From an uncultured Clostridia bacterium (lineage in GTDB: Bacteria > Bacillota > Clostridia > Oscillospirales > UBA644), in the NCBI GenBank assembly GCA_948443805.1, contig CAOJUB010000018.1, positions 1 through 39,373 of the forward strand: DNA of 39,373 nucleotides. Reading direction: 5' to 3'. How positions within the stretch are numbered: position 1 is the first letter of the stretch; each line of letters starts with the position of its first letter. A model generated the notes under the pieces. That model was not told where the DNA came from. It saw only the letters and a program-made list of their open reading frames with translations, and did no database searches. The position numbers were made by a program, and so were the translations under genes. Below are positions 18,001-25,744 of this stretch, piece after piece.

Positions 18001-18654
18001 CGCCAGGTACTGTTTTGCTTTTTCTGCTTGTGATTCGAGGACGGGCAGCCGTTCCCGGAGTTCTGCAAGAATATCTCCGAGCCGCAGAATATTTTCCTGC
18101 GTCAGAGCCAGTTTCTTTTTGCTTTCTTCTTTTTTTGCTTTATATTTTGCAATTCCGGCCGCCTCTTCAAAAAGATAGCGCCGGTCGGTGCTTTTGGCGT
18201 TGATAATTTCCGTAATGGCGCCCTGGCCGATAATGGAATAGCCGTCTTTTCCCAGCCCAGTGTCCCGGAGCAGTTCCTGAATATCCCGCAGGCGCGCCGG
18301 TTTGCTGTTGATTGCGTATTCGCTTTCCCCCGAACGGTAGTAACGTCTTGTCAGGCAGACTTCTGAAAAACCGACCGGAAGTTCTCCGTCGCTGTTGTCC
18401 AGATAGAGGGAAACCTGGGCGAACCCCACCTGTTTTCTTGTTTTAGTTCCGTCGAAGATCACGTCTTCCATTTTTGCGCCCCGGAGATTTTTGGTCGAAG
18501 TTTCTCCCATAACCCAGCGGATGGCGTCGGCAATATTGCTTTTTCCGCTGCCGTTTGGGCCGACGATGGCGGTAATTCCGCGGCTGAAATCTATTTTTGT
18601 TTTGTCGGGGAACGATTTGAAGCCCTGCACTTCAAGGCTTTTCAGCTGCAGCAT
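15082..18654 (-). CDS. smc: Chromosome segregation/condensation protein SMC
   Basis: SMC is the ATPase core of the bacterial condensin with ScpA and ScpB. From the ATG at 18654 the product has 1190 residues, the typical length. That start follows a near-perfect GGAGGTGA site; the in-frame ATG at 18735 lies upstream of the promoter and is excluded. The head begins with Lys-Ser-Phe-Pro-Asp-Lys and Walker A Gly-Pro-Asn-Gly-Ser-Gly-Lys-Ser-Asn near residue 32. Long Glu/Lys/Arg/Gln-rich coiled coils flank a Gly-rich hinge near residues 490-640. The C-terminal head has the signature Leu-Leu-Ser-Gly-Gly-Glu-Gln and Walker B Leu-Leu-Asp-Glu-Ile-Glu-Ala. It is the promoter-proximal gene of the minus-strand chain. 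Confidence 0.97.
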   Translation of the reverse strand: MLQLKSLEVQGFKSFPDKTKIDFSRGITAIVGPNGSGKSNIADAIRWVMGETSTKNLRGAKMEDVIFDGTKTRKQVGFAQVSLYLDNSDGELPVGFSEVCLTRRYYRSGESEYAINSKPARLRDIQELLRDTGLGKDGYSIIGQGAITEIINAKSTDRRYLFEEAAGIAKYKAKKEESKKKLALTQENILRLGDILAELRERLPVLESQAEKAKQYLALREEKKVLDVGLWLHAAKTWQETLEKARQTAETLETDRQKAEQELAGIQDEAERNEALRRELTVSIEETRGDIKQIELSIQEKKAQILLLKNDAEHTAAEIQRLEEENRAEEQEQQLSLQEKGHIAEEIRKAEEEAGRLESEKHEIERQKAEKAEKALSFYRKAEEIRSRLAEKEKELAQKITEKAVAEEAAAQTEQRIKTLVEETLSAADRKKSLQKACEEAEQAVREQEEKREENKNILKGHELKYANQAEKCKTLAEEERKLTAQLAEKENRKKLLEDMEKSHEGFSGSVHRVINDAKRGVLQGIHGTVASLIAVQKEYAVAVETALGAGIQNIITETEADAKNAIFHLKNQRAGRATFLPVQTIRGRKLEESNIKKGDGYLGIASELIGYEPKYKDVITFLLGKTVIADSLDNGSAIAKKNGYAFRVVTTDGQVINAGGSLTGGSAAKNVGILSRKNEIATLGEQAADLRSRLEKTLSARKEAEGEENRLAILANSVRDEITRLEKQLIAARAESDHTRTFLQNLQEQENSFRTEEESLKKEAARQKETIRTAEKETADLTEQITAVNSELETLGKENTALQQEENALSAAIQEKELNLLSIKSKTENLRFTILRSEESLQKSKEKINRNRALQQECEKTIVQFEEKQAEAEKEIAEAEVRLGETGAQITEKRARRDMLEKENAALYEKEKQLYALKEKLARETEKTHSGIENAKNSLQTMESRLWDEYEITVSEAKNDFAVPENIPAAKNRAEALKTKIRTLGTVNLEAIDEFVAVKERFEELDRQTADLIRSKEELEKIIESLEMEMTKVFREKFGEISREFERVFKKLFDGGEAKLSLTDSENVLESGIDIFVAPPGKVIKSMSLLSGGEQALTSIALYFAILNIHPAPFCLLDEIEAALDDVNVSRYAEYLHRLTANTQLITITHRRGTMEIADRLYGVTMREKGISKILMINVDEIERNLQPT

Positions 18655-18685
18655 AGCGGTCACCTCCGGAAGACATAATATACAT

Positions 18686-18714
18686 ATAATACCATTTATG
18701 CCGTAATATTGCAA
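18686..18714 (-). promoter_or_regulatory. Sigma-A promoter for the smc-ftsY-leuS chain
   Basis: On the minus strand TTGCAA (18709-18714) and TATTAT (18686-18691) are 17 bases apart. The predicted start near 18679 leaves a very short leader before the smc ribosome-binding site. Confidence 0.78.
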
Positions 18715-18820
18715 GAGCATTAACAAACATTTCATCTATTTTTTGGAATTTCGGCCTTTCGGCCGGGGGGAGTGTTTATAAAAATTTATAAAAAATTCCG
18801 GTAAAATTCAAAAAATATAC

Positions 18821-18849
18821 TTGCAATCGGAGGCGAAATCTGCTATAAT
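18821..18849 (+). promoter_or_regulatory. Sigma-A promoter for rpmB
   Basis: TTGCAA (18821-18826), 17 bases, TATAAT (18844-18849). It points away from the smc promoter about 110 bases upstream. A GGGAGGTG ribosome-binding site follows at 18874-18881. Confidence 0.85.
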
Positions 18850-18888
18850 ATCGGAGTATCGAAAAAAAATTTTGGGAGGTGTGACTGA

Positions 18889-19077
18889 ATGGCTAAATGT
18901 GATATTTGCGGAAAAGGCGTAAGCTTTGGTATCAAGGTTTCCCACTCCCACAGACGTTCCAACAGAACCTGGAAACCCAACGTAAGAAGGGTAAAGGCTG
19001 TTGTTAACGGTTCCCCGAAGCATATCTATGTATGCACAAGCTGTTTGCGTTCAAACAAGGTGCAGAGAAGCGTTTAA
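18889..19077 (+). CDS. rpmB: 50S ribosomal protein L28
   Basis: The product has 62 residues, the standard L28 length, and starts Met-Ala-Lys-Cys-Asp-Ile-Cys-Gly-Lys. Two Cys-x2-Cys pairs, at residues 4-7 and near 49-52, mark the zinc-binding (C+) form of L28. The central His-Ser-His-Arg-Arg-Ser-Asn-Arg-Thr-Trp segment and Pro-Asn are typical. It is transcribed alone, between its own promoter and terminator. Confidence 0.97.
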   Translation: MAKCDICGKGVSFGIKVSHSHRRSNRTWKPNVRRVKAVVNGSPKHIYVCTSCLRSNKVQRSV

Positions 19078-19102
19078 GGAACGGTTTTTTGTTTTATACG
19101 GT

Positions 19103-19139
19103 AAAGAGGCTCTGAAGAGAGTCTCTTTTTTTCTTTTTT
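19103..19139 (+). terminator. Intrinsic terminator of rpmB
   Basis: An 11-pair stem (19103-19113 with 19118-19128, one G-U pair) with a GAAG loop is followed by a T-rich run to 19139. Confidence 0.88.
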
Positions 19140-19194
19140 GCAACGATGTTTTGCTGAATCACAAAAAGTTTGAAATAAAACATATTTCTTCTTC

Positions 19195-19223
19195 TTGAAA
19201 AAAAATAGAATATATAGTATAAT
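19195..19223 (+). promoter_or_regulatory. Sigma-A promoter for the rnf operon
   Basis: TTGAAA (19195-19200), 17 bases of A/T-rich spacer, TATAAT (19218-19223). The strong -10 and A-tract suggest high expression. The transcript would have a leader of roughly 80 bases before rnfC. Confidence 0.85.
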
Positions 19224-19310
19224 ATATCTTGAATTAATCTGATATCTCTCGCGTCTGAGCGGACGGTACCGCTTCCGGTCGGCGGCAGAGAATAAGAAGA
19301 GGTGAAAACT

Positions 19311-20618
19311 GTGGCGTTTTCTTTTCGGGGAGGCATTCACCCCCCGTATAATAAAGACAGAACCTTTGCGAAAGATATTGAAAAACTTCCCGAACCCGAA
19401 GAAGTGGTGATTCCCCTTCAGCAGCATATCGGCGCGCCCTGCACGCCGGTTGTTTCGGCTGGGGATAAAGTGGATTACGGGCAGAAAATCGGAGACTGCG
19501 ACCTCTCGTCGCTTTCCTGTCCGGTTCATGCTTCGGTTTCCGGGACGGTTACTGCCGTGGAACCCCGCTGGCATCCGAACGGAACCAAAGTCCTTTCGGT
19601 CATTATCAAAAATGATTTTGAGGACCGCCTGAGCCCGGAATGTGTCCCTTTTGAGGGAAATACCGAGGATTTGACGCCGGAAGAGATTATCCGGATCGCC
19701 CGCGAAGCAGGTATTGTAGGCATGGGAGGCGCGGCTTTTCCTTTATATGCGAAACTGAAAACGGCGATTGAAAAAAAAGTTGACGTTTTGATTATCAACG
19801 GCTGCGAGTGCGAACCGTTTATTACCTGTGACCACCGTGCAATGATCGAGTATCCCCGGCCGATTGTCAACGGAATCCGGCTGATTATGCAGTGTCTCGG
19901 CCTAAAAGACGCGATTATTGCGATTGAAGATAATAAGCCCGACGCCGTCGACGCGATGACTTTAACGACCGAAAACACCGGGATCACCGTTCAGGCGCTT
20001 CCCACAAAATATCCGCAGGGCGGTGAAAAACAGCTGATCAAAGCCCTGACTGGCCGGGAAATTCCTCCCGGAAAACTGCCGATGGATATGGGCTGCGCCG
20101 TTTTTAACGTGGATACCTGCGCCTCGCTTGACCGAAAGCTTTCGCGCGGGCTTCCGCTGGTTCGGCGGGTTGTTACCGTTTCCGGCGAAGCGGTTGTCAA
20201 TCCGAAAAACGTACTGGTTCCGATTGGGACTTCCTATACGGATTTGTTCCGTTTTTGCGATGGGTTTTCGACCGCACCGTATAAAATTATTAACGGCGGA
20301 CCGATGATGGGTTCTGCGCAGCATACGCTGGATGCGCCGGTCATCAAAAATACGTCGGCGCTGCTGGCTTTCTCCGGCGAAGAGGAGTCCTTCGCGGAAA
20401 ACCCTGCCTGTATCCGCTGCGGCCGCTGTGTTTCGGCCTGCCCTATGCGTTTAATGCCGAATTACATATATATGTATGCTCAAAAAGGGGATTTTGAACA
20501 GTGCATGGCGCTGAACGTACAAGACTGCATTGAATGCGGCTGCTGTTCATATTCGTGTCCCGGCCGGTTGTATCTTGTGCAAGCGATGCGCATGGCCAAA
20601 AGCAGAATTCCCCGCTGA
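19311..20618 (+). CDS. rnfC: Rnf complex subunit RnfC (electron transport complex)
   Basis: RnfC is the soluble subunit of the Rnf complex that exchanges electrons with NAD+. I place the start at GTG 19311, six bases after AGAGGTG. The in-frame GTG at 19302 lies within that site. The product then has 435 residues, shorter than proteobacterial forms and normal for Clostridia. It opens with Phe-Arg-Gly-Gly-Ile-His-Pro-Pro. The FMN/NADH-binding Gly-Met-Gly-Gly-Ala-Ala-Phe-Pro loop lies near residue 140. Two [4Fe-4S] motifs, Cys-Ile-Arg-Cys-Gly-Arg-Cys with Cys-Pro and Cys-Ile-Glu-Cys-Gly-Cys-Cys with Cys-Pro, lie near 367-420. First gene of the operon. Confidence 0.96.
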   Translation: MAFSFRGGIHPPYNKDRTFAKDIEKLPEPEEVVIPLQQHIGAPCTPVVSAGDKVDYGQKIGDCDLSSLSCPVHASVSGTVTAVEPRWHPNGTKVLSVIIKNDFEDRLSPECVPFEGNTEDLTPEEIIRIAREAGIVGMGGAAFPLYAKLKTAIEKKVDVLIINGCECEPFITCDHRAMIEYPRPIVNGIRLIMQCLGLKDAIIAIEDNKPDAVDAMTLTTENTGITVQALPTKYPQGGEKQLIKALTGREIPPGKLPMDMGCAVFNVDTCASLDRKLSRGLPLVRRVVTVSGEAVVNPKNVLVPIGTSYTDLFRFCDGFSTAPYKIINGGPMMGSAQHTLDAPVIKNTSALLAFSGEEESFAENPACIRCGRCVSACPMRLMPNYIYMYAQKGDFEQCMALNVQDCIECGCCSYSCPGRLYLVQAMRMAKSRIPR

Positions 20619-20691
20619 TGACGGGAATGGATAGAACTTTCAGACTTGCCGGCATGAAGCGGTGGTTTGATTGGAAAGGAACGATATAAAA

Positions 20692-21714
20692 ATGGCGAAA
20701 AAATTATTGGTTACCTCTTCGCCCCATCTTCGGGCCGGGGATTCGACAACCACCGTGATGGGGGATGTGCTGATTGCGCTGGTTCCCGCGCTGGTTGTTT
20801 CGGTTGTGTTTTTCGGTTTCCGCGCGCTGGGGCTCTGTTTGGTTTCTGTCGCCTGCTGTATGGCTTTTGAAACATTGTTTAACTGGATTCGGAAAAAACC
20901 GAATACCGCACTGGATCTTTCTTCGGCTGTCACCGGACTGCTTCTTGCTTTCTGCGTTCCGGTTACCACGCCGTACTGGATGATTGTCATTGGAGATTTT
21001 TTTGCGATTGTTATTGTTAAAATGCTGTTCGGCGGTATCGGAAAGAACTTTTTGAATCCGGCGCTCGCAGCCAGAGCGTTTCTTTTTTCCTGGCCGGCGA
21101 TCATGACAACATTTGTTGATCCCTTCTCCTCGCATTCTCTTTCTATTTTTTCCGATCCGATTTTCCAGAATGGGGTCATTCCGGAAAATTTTGACGCGAC
21201 GACAACGGCGACGGTTTTGAGCGAACTGAAAAATCAGGGACAGATGCCCGAATCGATTTCCTCTCTGTTTTTCGGCAGTCAGGCCGGCTGCCTGGGTGAA
21301 GTTTCCGCCGCGATGCTTTTGCTGGGCGGGCTGTATCTTCTTTTCCGGAAAGTCATCTCGTGGCATATCCCTGTTTCGTATATCGGTACCGTTGCGCTGG
21401 TTACGTTTCTGTTTCCGAAGACCGGCGGTATGTTTAATTTTCAGTATATGCTCGTTCAGATTCTCAGCGGCGGACTGATTCTCGGCGCTGTTTTTATGGC
21501 GACCGATTACACAACATCGCCGATTACCAAAAAAGGGAAATTGATTTACGGCGTGGGCTGCGGTTTGCTGACGGTGTTCCTCCGCTATTTCAGCGGTTAT
21601 CCCGAAGGGGTCAGCTATGCAATCCTTTTAATGAACGTGCTGGCGTTCACGATTGATAAAAAAACAATGCCCAAGCGTTATGGAACAGGGGGTGCGGCGG
21701 AAGATGTCGGATAA
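20692..21714 (+). CDS. rnfD: Rnf complex membrane subunit RnfD
   Basis: RnfD is an integral membrane subunit carrying covalent FMN and is part of the ion path. From the ATG at 20692 the product has 340 residues. The TTG at 20671 would begin on top of the ribosome-binding site GGAAAGGA. About nine hydrophobic membrane segments are visible. The segment Asp-Ala-Thr-Thr-Thr-Ala-Thr near residue 163 is the likely site of FMN linkage through a threonine. The motif Phe-Leu-Asn-Pro-Ala-Leu-Ala-Ala-Arg and a late Thr-Asp-Tyr-Thr-Thr-Ser-Pro are family hallmarks. It follows rnfC by 73 bases and overlaps rnfG by 11 bases. Confidence 0.95.
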   Translation: MAKKLLVTSSPHLRAGDSTTTVMGDVLIALVPALVVSVVFFGFRALGLCLVSVACCMAFETLFNWIRKKPNTALDLSSAVTGLLLAFCVPVTTPYWMIVIGDFFAIVIVKMLFGGIGKNFLNPALAARAFLFSWPAIMTTFVDPFSSHSLSIFSDPIFQNGVIPENFDATTTATVLSELKNQGQMPESISSLFFGSQAGCLGEVSAAMLLLGGLYLLFRKVISWHIPVSYIGTVALVTFLFPKTGGMFNFQYMLVQILSGGLILGAVFMATDYTTSPITKKGKLIYGVGCGLLTVFLRYFSGYPEGVSYAILLMNVLAFTIDKKTMPKRYGTGGAAEDVG

Positions 21715-22276
21715 AAAGAACCGGGAACTGATTCCTCTTTCGGTTACCCTGATGGCGATCGTCGCCGCCGTTGTTCTCGCTCTTTCGGCAGTGAACGCGC
21801 TGACTTCCGGCTTGATTGCCGAACGGGAGGCAGAGAAAGGGCGCGTGGCCAGGCAGGCATTGATTCCTGATGCGGACGGTTTTGATCCGGTTGATTTTGC
21901 CATCCCGGAGACCGAGGCGAAAACCATAACGGCCGTTTATGCGGCAAAATCCGGAGAGAAAATTCTCGGCTATTGTTTTGATGTGACCGCCACCGGGTTC
22001 GGTTCTGACGGGATATCGATGATCGTTGCTATTTCCCGGGAAGGAAACCTGTACGGCGTCCGGGTTATTTCGAATTCGGAAACGCCGGGGATCGGCGCCG
22101 CCGCATTGGAAGAAGACGGCGGTCTGTTGGGACAGTATGTCGGCGTGTCGGTGCTTTCGGTTGATAACGTTGCCGCAGTAAGCGGCGCAACGATTACCTC
22201 AAAAGGGGTGGCTGCCGGCGTAAAATCTGCGGTGAATTTGCTGGATCAAATGATGAGGGAAGGAGCGGCTGAATAA
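21704..22276 (+). CDS. rnfG: Rnf complex FMN-binding subunit RnfG
   Basis: RnfG carries a covalent FMN outside the membrane. From the ATG at 21704 the product has 190 residues; the longer in-frame start at 21653 would lie deep in rnfD. Residues 10-34 form the single membrane anchor. The FMN attachment motif Ser-Gly-Ala-Thr-Ile-Thr-Ser is near residue 159; the linked threonine is the second one. Thr-Pro-Gly-Ile-Gly-Ala near 128 is also typical. The Shine-Dalgarno site is weak, and the 11-base overlap with rnfD suggests coupled translation. Confidence 0.95.
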   Translation: MSDKKNRELIPLSVTLMAIVAAVVLALSAVNALTSGLIAEREAEKGRVARQALIPDADGFDPVDFAIPETEAKTITAVYAAKSGEKILGYCFDVTATGFGSDGISMIVAISREGNLYGVRVISNSETPGIGAAALEEDGGLLGQYVGVSVLSVDNVAAVSGATITSKGVAAGVKSAVNLLDQMMREGAAE

Positions 22277-22935
22277 TGACGGAAGAGAAAAAAAATATCC
22301 GCCGGAACGCCTCTGCGAAAAACGGAGAACTGCTTTCGATTGTAAAGGACGGCGTTTTTTATAAAAATCCTATTCTGGTACAGCTTCTGGGCATGTGTTC
22401 GGTTCTTGCCATCTCTACGACGGTAATCAACGGCCTTGGCATGGGCGTTGCCGTAACGTTTGTTCTTGTCTTCTCCAATATCATTATTTCGCTGCTTCGG
22501 AATCTGATTCCTTCCAAAATCAGGATTGCGTCGTATATTGTGGTAATTGCCGGGCTTGTTACCGTGGTGGAAATGATTATGAAGGCCTATCTTCCATCGC
22601 TTGCCGAGTCTCTGGGTATGTTTATTCCGCTGATTGTTGTGAATTGTATTATTCTGGCGCGGGCCGAGAGCTTTGCTTCAAAAAACCGTGTTTTGCCGTC
22701 CCTGATTGACGGCCTTGCCTGCGGCGCCGGGTATACGGTTGCCATTTTTGCCGTTTCCCTTATCCGGGAACTGTTCGGCTACGGCACGCTGTTCGGCTTT
22801 TCGGTTATGCCGGAAAGTTTTTCTCCTGCACTTCTTGTCATTCTTCCGCCTGGCGGATTTCTTGTCCTTGGCGGACTGATCGCTCTGTATCAGTACGGGA
22901 TGAACAAACTCCGAAAGGGAGAGGGGGAAAAATAA
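22276..22935 (+). CDS. rnfE: Rnf complex membrane subunit RnfE
   Basis: RnfE is one of the two inverted membrane subunits that hold a cluster at the ion-translocating core. The product has 219 residues with six hydrophobic segments after a charged N-terminal stretch of about 28 residues. Typical segments include Lys-Asn-Pro-Ile-Leu-Val-Gln-Leu-Leu-Gly near 31, Pro-Leu-Ile-Val-Val-Asn-Cys-Ile-Ile near 118 and Arg-Ala-Glu-Ser-Phe-Ala. The ATG overlaps the rnfG stop by one base. The protein is a little longer at the N-terminus than most relatives. Confidence 0.95.
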   Translation: MTEEKKNIRRNASAKNGELLSIVKDGVFYKNPILVQLLGMCSVLAISTTVINGLGMGVAVTFVLVFSNIIISLLRNLIPSKIRIASYIVVIAGLVTVVEMIMKAYLPSLAESLGMFIPLIVVNCIILARAESFASKNRVLPSLIDGLACGAGYTVAIFAVSLIRELFGYGTLFGFSVMPESFSPALLVILPPGGFLVLGGLIALYQYGMNKLRKGEGEK

Positions 22936-23520
22936 ATGCTGAACCTGATCGCGATTTCTATCAGCGCGATTCTGATTGAAAATTTTGTTCTTGTCAAATT
23001 CCTTGGGATCTGCCCTTTCCTGGGGGTTTCCAAAAAAACCGAAACGGCTACGGGAATGGGCTTTGCCGTTATTTTTACCATGACGGTGGCTTCGGCGCTG
23101 ACCTGGCTTGTGCAGACTTTTATTTTGGAAAAACTTCATCTGGAATATTTGCAGACGATTGCTTTTATTTTTGTTATTGCCGCATTGGTGCAGTTTATCG
23201 AAATGTTTTTGCAAAAGAAAATCCCCGCGCTGTATTCCTCTCTCGGGATTTATCTTCCGCTGATTACAACGAACTGTACGGTTCTCGGGGTTGCCATTTT
23301 AAATGTCAGCCGGGGATATAATTTTCTGGAAACGGTTGTTTACGGTTTTTCCGCCGGTGTCGGGTTTTTGCTGGCGATTGTTCTGCTTGCGATTATCCGT
23401 GAGAGGATGGAATACGCGGATATTCCCGCTCCGTTCCGGGGAATTCCTATTGTTTTGATTGCCGCTGGTTTGCTGTCGATTTCCTTTATGGGCTTTCAGG
23501 GATTGAATCTGCCGTTTTGA
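22936..23520 (+). CDS. rnfA: Rnf complex membrane subunit RnfA
   Basis: RnfA is the pseudo-symmetric partner of RnfE. The product has 194 residues with six membrane segments. Hallmarks are Glu-Asn-Phe-Val-Leu near 15, Gly-Ile-Cys-Pro-Phe-Leu-Gly near 24 and Leu-Ile-Thr-Thr-Asn-Cys near 111. The two cysteines match those that share an iron-sulfur cluster with RnfE in related complexes. The ATG follows the rnfE stop directly, and the ribosome-binding site GGAGAGGGGG lies inside the rnfE end. Confidence 0.96.
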   Translation: MLNLIAISISAILIENFVLVKFLGICPFLGVSKKTETATGMGFAVIFTMTVASALTWLVQTFILEKLHLEYLQTIAFIFVIAALVQFIEMFLQKKIPALYSSLGIYLPLITTNCTVLGVAILNVSRGYNFLETVVYGFSAGVGFLLAIVLLAIIRERMEYADIPAPFRGIPIVLIAAGLLSISFMGFQGLNLPF

Positions 23521-23574
23521 TTTTTGATCGGTTCGCCGCGGTTCGGCGTTCCGAGAAAGGTTTGGGTTTGAAAG

Positions 23575-24564
23575 ATGAACGTGTTTCTTCAGATACTTAT
23601 CGCAGTTGCCGTTATGGCGGCGATTGCTTTTATCGTCGGGCTTCTTCTCGCCGTTGCTGCGAAAAAATTCGCGGTGGAAAAAAACGAGCGGGTCGAACAG
23701 ATTGAGCAGCTGCTTCCGGGTGCAAACTGCGGCGGCTGCGGTTATGCCGGCTGTTCTGCCTATGCTTCTGCCGTTGCTGAAAAAGGCGAGGCGCCGAATC
23801 GCTGCGCGGCCGGAGGCCCTTCTGTTTCCGCGGCGATTGCTGCGGTTCTCGGCGTGGAAAGTGAAACGGAGACAAAAATGCGCGCCCAGGTTATGTGCAG
23901 CGGCGCCAGAGGCCTTGCGGCAAGAAAATATAAATACACGGGGCTGGAGGACTGTTATTCGGTCGCCAAACTCGGAAACGGTCCGCTGGAATGTTCATTC
24001 GGCTGTATCGGGCTTGGTTCCTGTGTGAAGGCCTGTCCTTTCGGGGCGATGAAAATCGAGCGGGGGGTTGCGGTTGTTGAATATGAGAAATGCAAGGCCT
24101 GCGGTATTTGTGTTTCTACCTGTCCCCGCCATATTATTAAATTGGTTCCGTATGATTCGGATATCTGGGTCGGCTGTTCCGATAAAAATAAAGGGGCGGC
24201 GACGCGGGGATATTGTAAAGTCGGCTGTATTGGTTGCGGTCTTTGCGCAAAAGTATGTAATTCCGGCGCGATTACGATCGAAGATAACCGCGCGGTGATT
24301 GATTATACGAAATGCGTCGGCTGCGGCGCCTGTGTAGAAAAATGCCCGAGAAAAATTATCTGGTCGGGCAAAGATCAGGTTCTGTTCGGCGATACGGTGC
24401 AGAATATGATGTCGGCAAAAAAAGCGGCACAGAGCGTTTCGGAAAAACAGCCGCCGCAGAAACCAGCCGAGACACCGACTGCTGAAGTCCCGGAAAGGGC
24501 CGCGGTAGTTTCTGCTCCGGAAAAACGAGAAACAGATCGTTTAAGCGAAGACGAAGAGACGTAA
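23575..24564 (+). CDS. rnfB: Rnf complex ferredoxin-like subunit RnfB
   Basis: RnfB takes electrons from reduced ferredoxin. The product has 329 residues. Residues 6-28 are a membrane anchor. A Cys-Gly-Gly-Cys-Gly-Tyr-Ala-Gly-Cys motif near 50-58 with a later Cys forms the N-terminal cluster. Four more cysteine groups between about 140 and 265 match the multi-cluster clostridial form: Cys-x3-Cys with Gly-Leu-Gly-Ser-Cys, Cys-Lys-Ala-Cys, Cys-Ile-Gly-Cys and Cys-Val-Gly-Cys. The last 45 residues are a Pro/Glu/Ala-rich tail without cysteines. It is the last rnf gene, 54 bases after rnfA. Confidence 0.96.
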   Translation: MNVFLQILIAVAVMAAIAFIVGLLLAVAAKKFAVEKNERVEQIEQLLPGANCGGCGYAGCSAYASAVAEKGEAPNRCAAGGPSVSAAIAAVLGVESETETKMRAQVMCSGARGLAARKYKYTGLEDCYSVAKLGNGPLECSFGCIGLGSCVKACPFGAMKIERGVAVVEYEKCKACGICVSTCPRHIIKLVPYDSDIWVGCSDKNKGAATRGYCKVGCIGCGLCAKVCNSGAITIEDNRAVIDYTKCVGCGACVEKCPRKIIWSGKDQVLFGDTVQNMMSAKKAAQSVSEKQPPQKPAETPTAEVPERAAVVSAPEKRETDRLSEDEET

Positions 24565-24590
24565 AGATTTGACTGGGGGAGTTGGTCAGG

Positions 24591-24743
24591 ATGAAAAAGT
24601 CTCGCAGGAAACCAGAAAGAACACAGACGGCTCGGCGGGTTGTTTTTACCGTTTTCGGCGTTTTTGCGGCCTTTGTTTTCGGCCTGTTTGCCGCATACCC
24701 GATTGCCTGGGCGTTTCAGGCGCTTTCTTCAATTTTTTTTTGA
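24591..24743 (+). CDS. Small single-pass membrane peptide after rnfB (50 residues)
   Basis: This reading frame is below usual size cut-offs. The ATG at 24591 lies 26 bases after the rnfB stop and follows a GGGGGA site at about ten bases. The peptide has 50 residues: a basic N-terminus (Lys-Lys-Ser-Arg-Arg-Lys) of about 16 residues, one hydrophobic segment from Val17 to about Trp40, and a short hydrophobic tail. The layout is cytoplasmic-in with one helix. No family is recognised. Its place as the seventh gene of the rnf operon suggests a small accessory subunit or assembly factor. Coding status is inferred from context, not proven. Confidence 0.55.
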   Translation: MKKSRRKPERTQTARRVVFTVFGVFAAFVFGLFAAYPIAWAFQALSSIFF

Positions 24744-24791
24744 TGGAAAACGGTTTTTTCAGTAAACTGCGAAGAAACCGAGAGGTTTTGT

Positions 24792-24843
24792 TGCCTGCCG
24801 TGTTCTGCGGAAGGGACTTTTGAAGTTTTTAGCAGGCATTTTT
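24792..24843 (+). terminator. Possible rnf operon terminator (weak)
   Basis: A seven-base inverted repeat (24792-24798 and 24832-24838) is followed by five T. The loop of about 33 bases is long, so termination would be inefficient and holB may be read through from rnf. Confidence 0.3.
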
Positions 24844-24859
24844 CGGATGGGAGATAAGA

Positions 24860-25633
24860 ATGGATTTTTCGGCGATACAAAAGGATGTACCGGAAGTAAA
24901 ATTACTTTCCGGGCGGACTTTTCATGCCTGCCTGATTGAAGGGGAGGATTGTCCGGCGCGGGATTCATTAACGGCGCTGGCTGTTTTGCGTTTGCTTTGC
25001 ACGGCAGACGAAAAACCCTGCGGGGGTTGCCGTAATTGCCGGAAATTTCTTTCCGGCAGCCATCCCGATGTTGTTCGAATTGACGGAAGTCTTTCCGCAG
25101 AGGAAATGAGGCGGGCGCTGTCGGGGCTTCTGCTGATTCCCAATGAAGCGCCGACGCGGGTTTATTTAATCGAGAACGCGCAGGATATGTCGGAGTTGGT
25201 TCAGAATATTCTTTTGAAACCGATAGAAGAGCCGCCGGAATTTGTTGCGTTTCTTCTGGTTACCCGGCGCAAGGAAGCGCTGCTGGAAACGGTGCGTTCC
25301 CGGTGTTTGATTCTTTCTGTGGAAAACGACGCTGTTTTACCGGTTCCTGAAATGGTTTCCTCTTTTCTTGACAGCGTTCAGACCGGTATTTTTTCGGAAG
25401 CGGAAAAGTTTCTTGATTTTTCCGGGAGAGAGGAACAGCGGCAGTTTTTCCGGGATTGCCTGCGTGAGGTTCGGAATCGTTTGCTGGCGGCTTCCCGGGA
25501 CGGCCGGGAAAATGTTCTTGCTTCGCTGGGAAGGCTGGAAAATATTTTTCGGGAGGTCGCGTCTTCCTGTGAATATAATATTAACGTCAAGCTTTGGAAT
25601 ACGGTTCTTCTTTTCCGTTGTTTCCAGAAATGA
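24860..25633 (+). CDS. holB: DNA polymerase III delta-prime subunit
   Basis: Delta-prime is a structural part of the clamp loader. The product has 257 residues, on the short side for the family. The zinc module is present as Cys-x8-Cys-x2-Cys-x2-Cys near residues 47-61. Val-Arg-Ile-Asp-Gly near 74, Val-Tyr-Leu-Ile-Glu-Asn-Ala-Gln near 98, Glu-Glu-Pro-Pro near 123 and Arg-Ser-Arg-Cys near 146 follow. The Walker A lysine is absent, as expected for delta-prime rather than tau/gamma. It precedes ricT, as in Bacillus. Confidence 0.92.
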   Translation: MDFSAIQKDVPEVKLLSGRTFHACLIEGEDCPARDSLTALAVLRLLCTADEKPCGGCRNCRKFLSGSHPDVVRIDGSLSAEEMRRALSGLLLIPNEAPTRVYLIENAQDMSELVQNILLKPIEEPPEFVAFLLVTRRKEALLETVRSRCLILSVENDAVLPVPEMVSSFLDSVQTGIFSEAEKFLDFSGREEQRQFFRDCLREVRNRLLAASRDGRENVLASLGRLENIFREVASSCEYNINVKLWNTVLLFRCFQK

Positions 25634-25744
25634 AGAAGGATTCCGGTGGCTTCAGGGCTCGTTTTAAATGTTTTGTTAAAAAGTATTTTTACGGATTGTT
25701 AGTTTATTTTCCCCCGGCGGGAAGTGAAAGGAATGATTGGTTCT

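Noticed and set aside
18655-18735. Longer smc start at 18735
   Set aside because: It lies upstream of the predicted transcription start and of the strong GGAGGTGA site used by the ATG at 18654.
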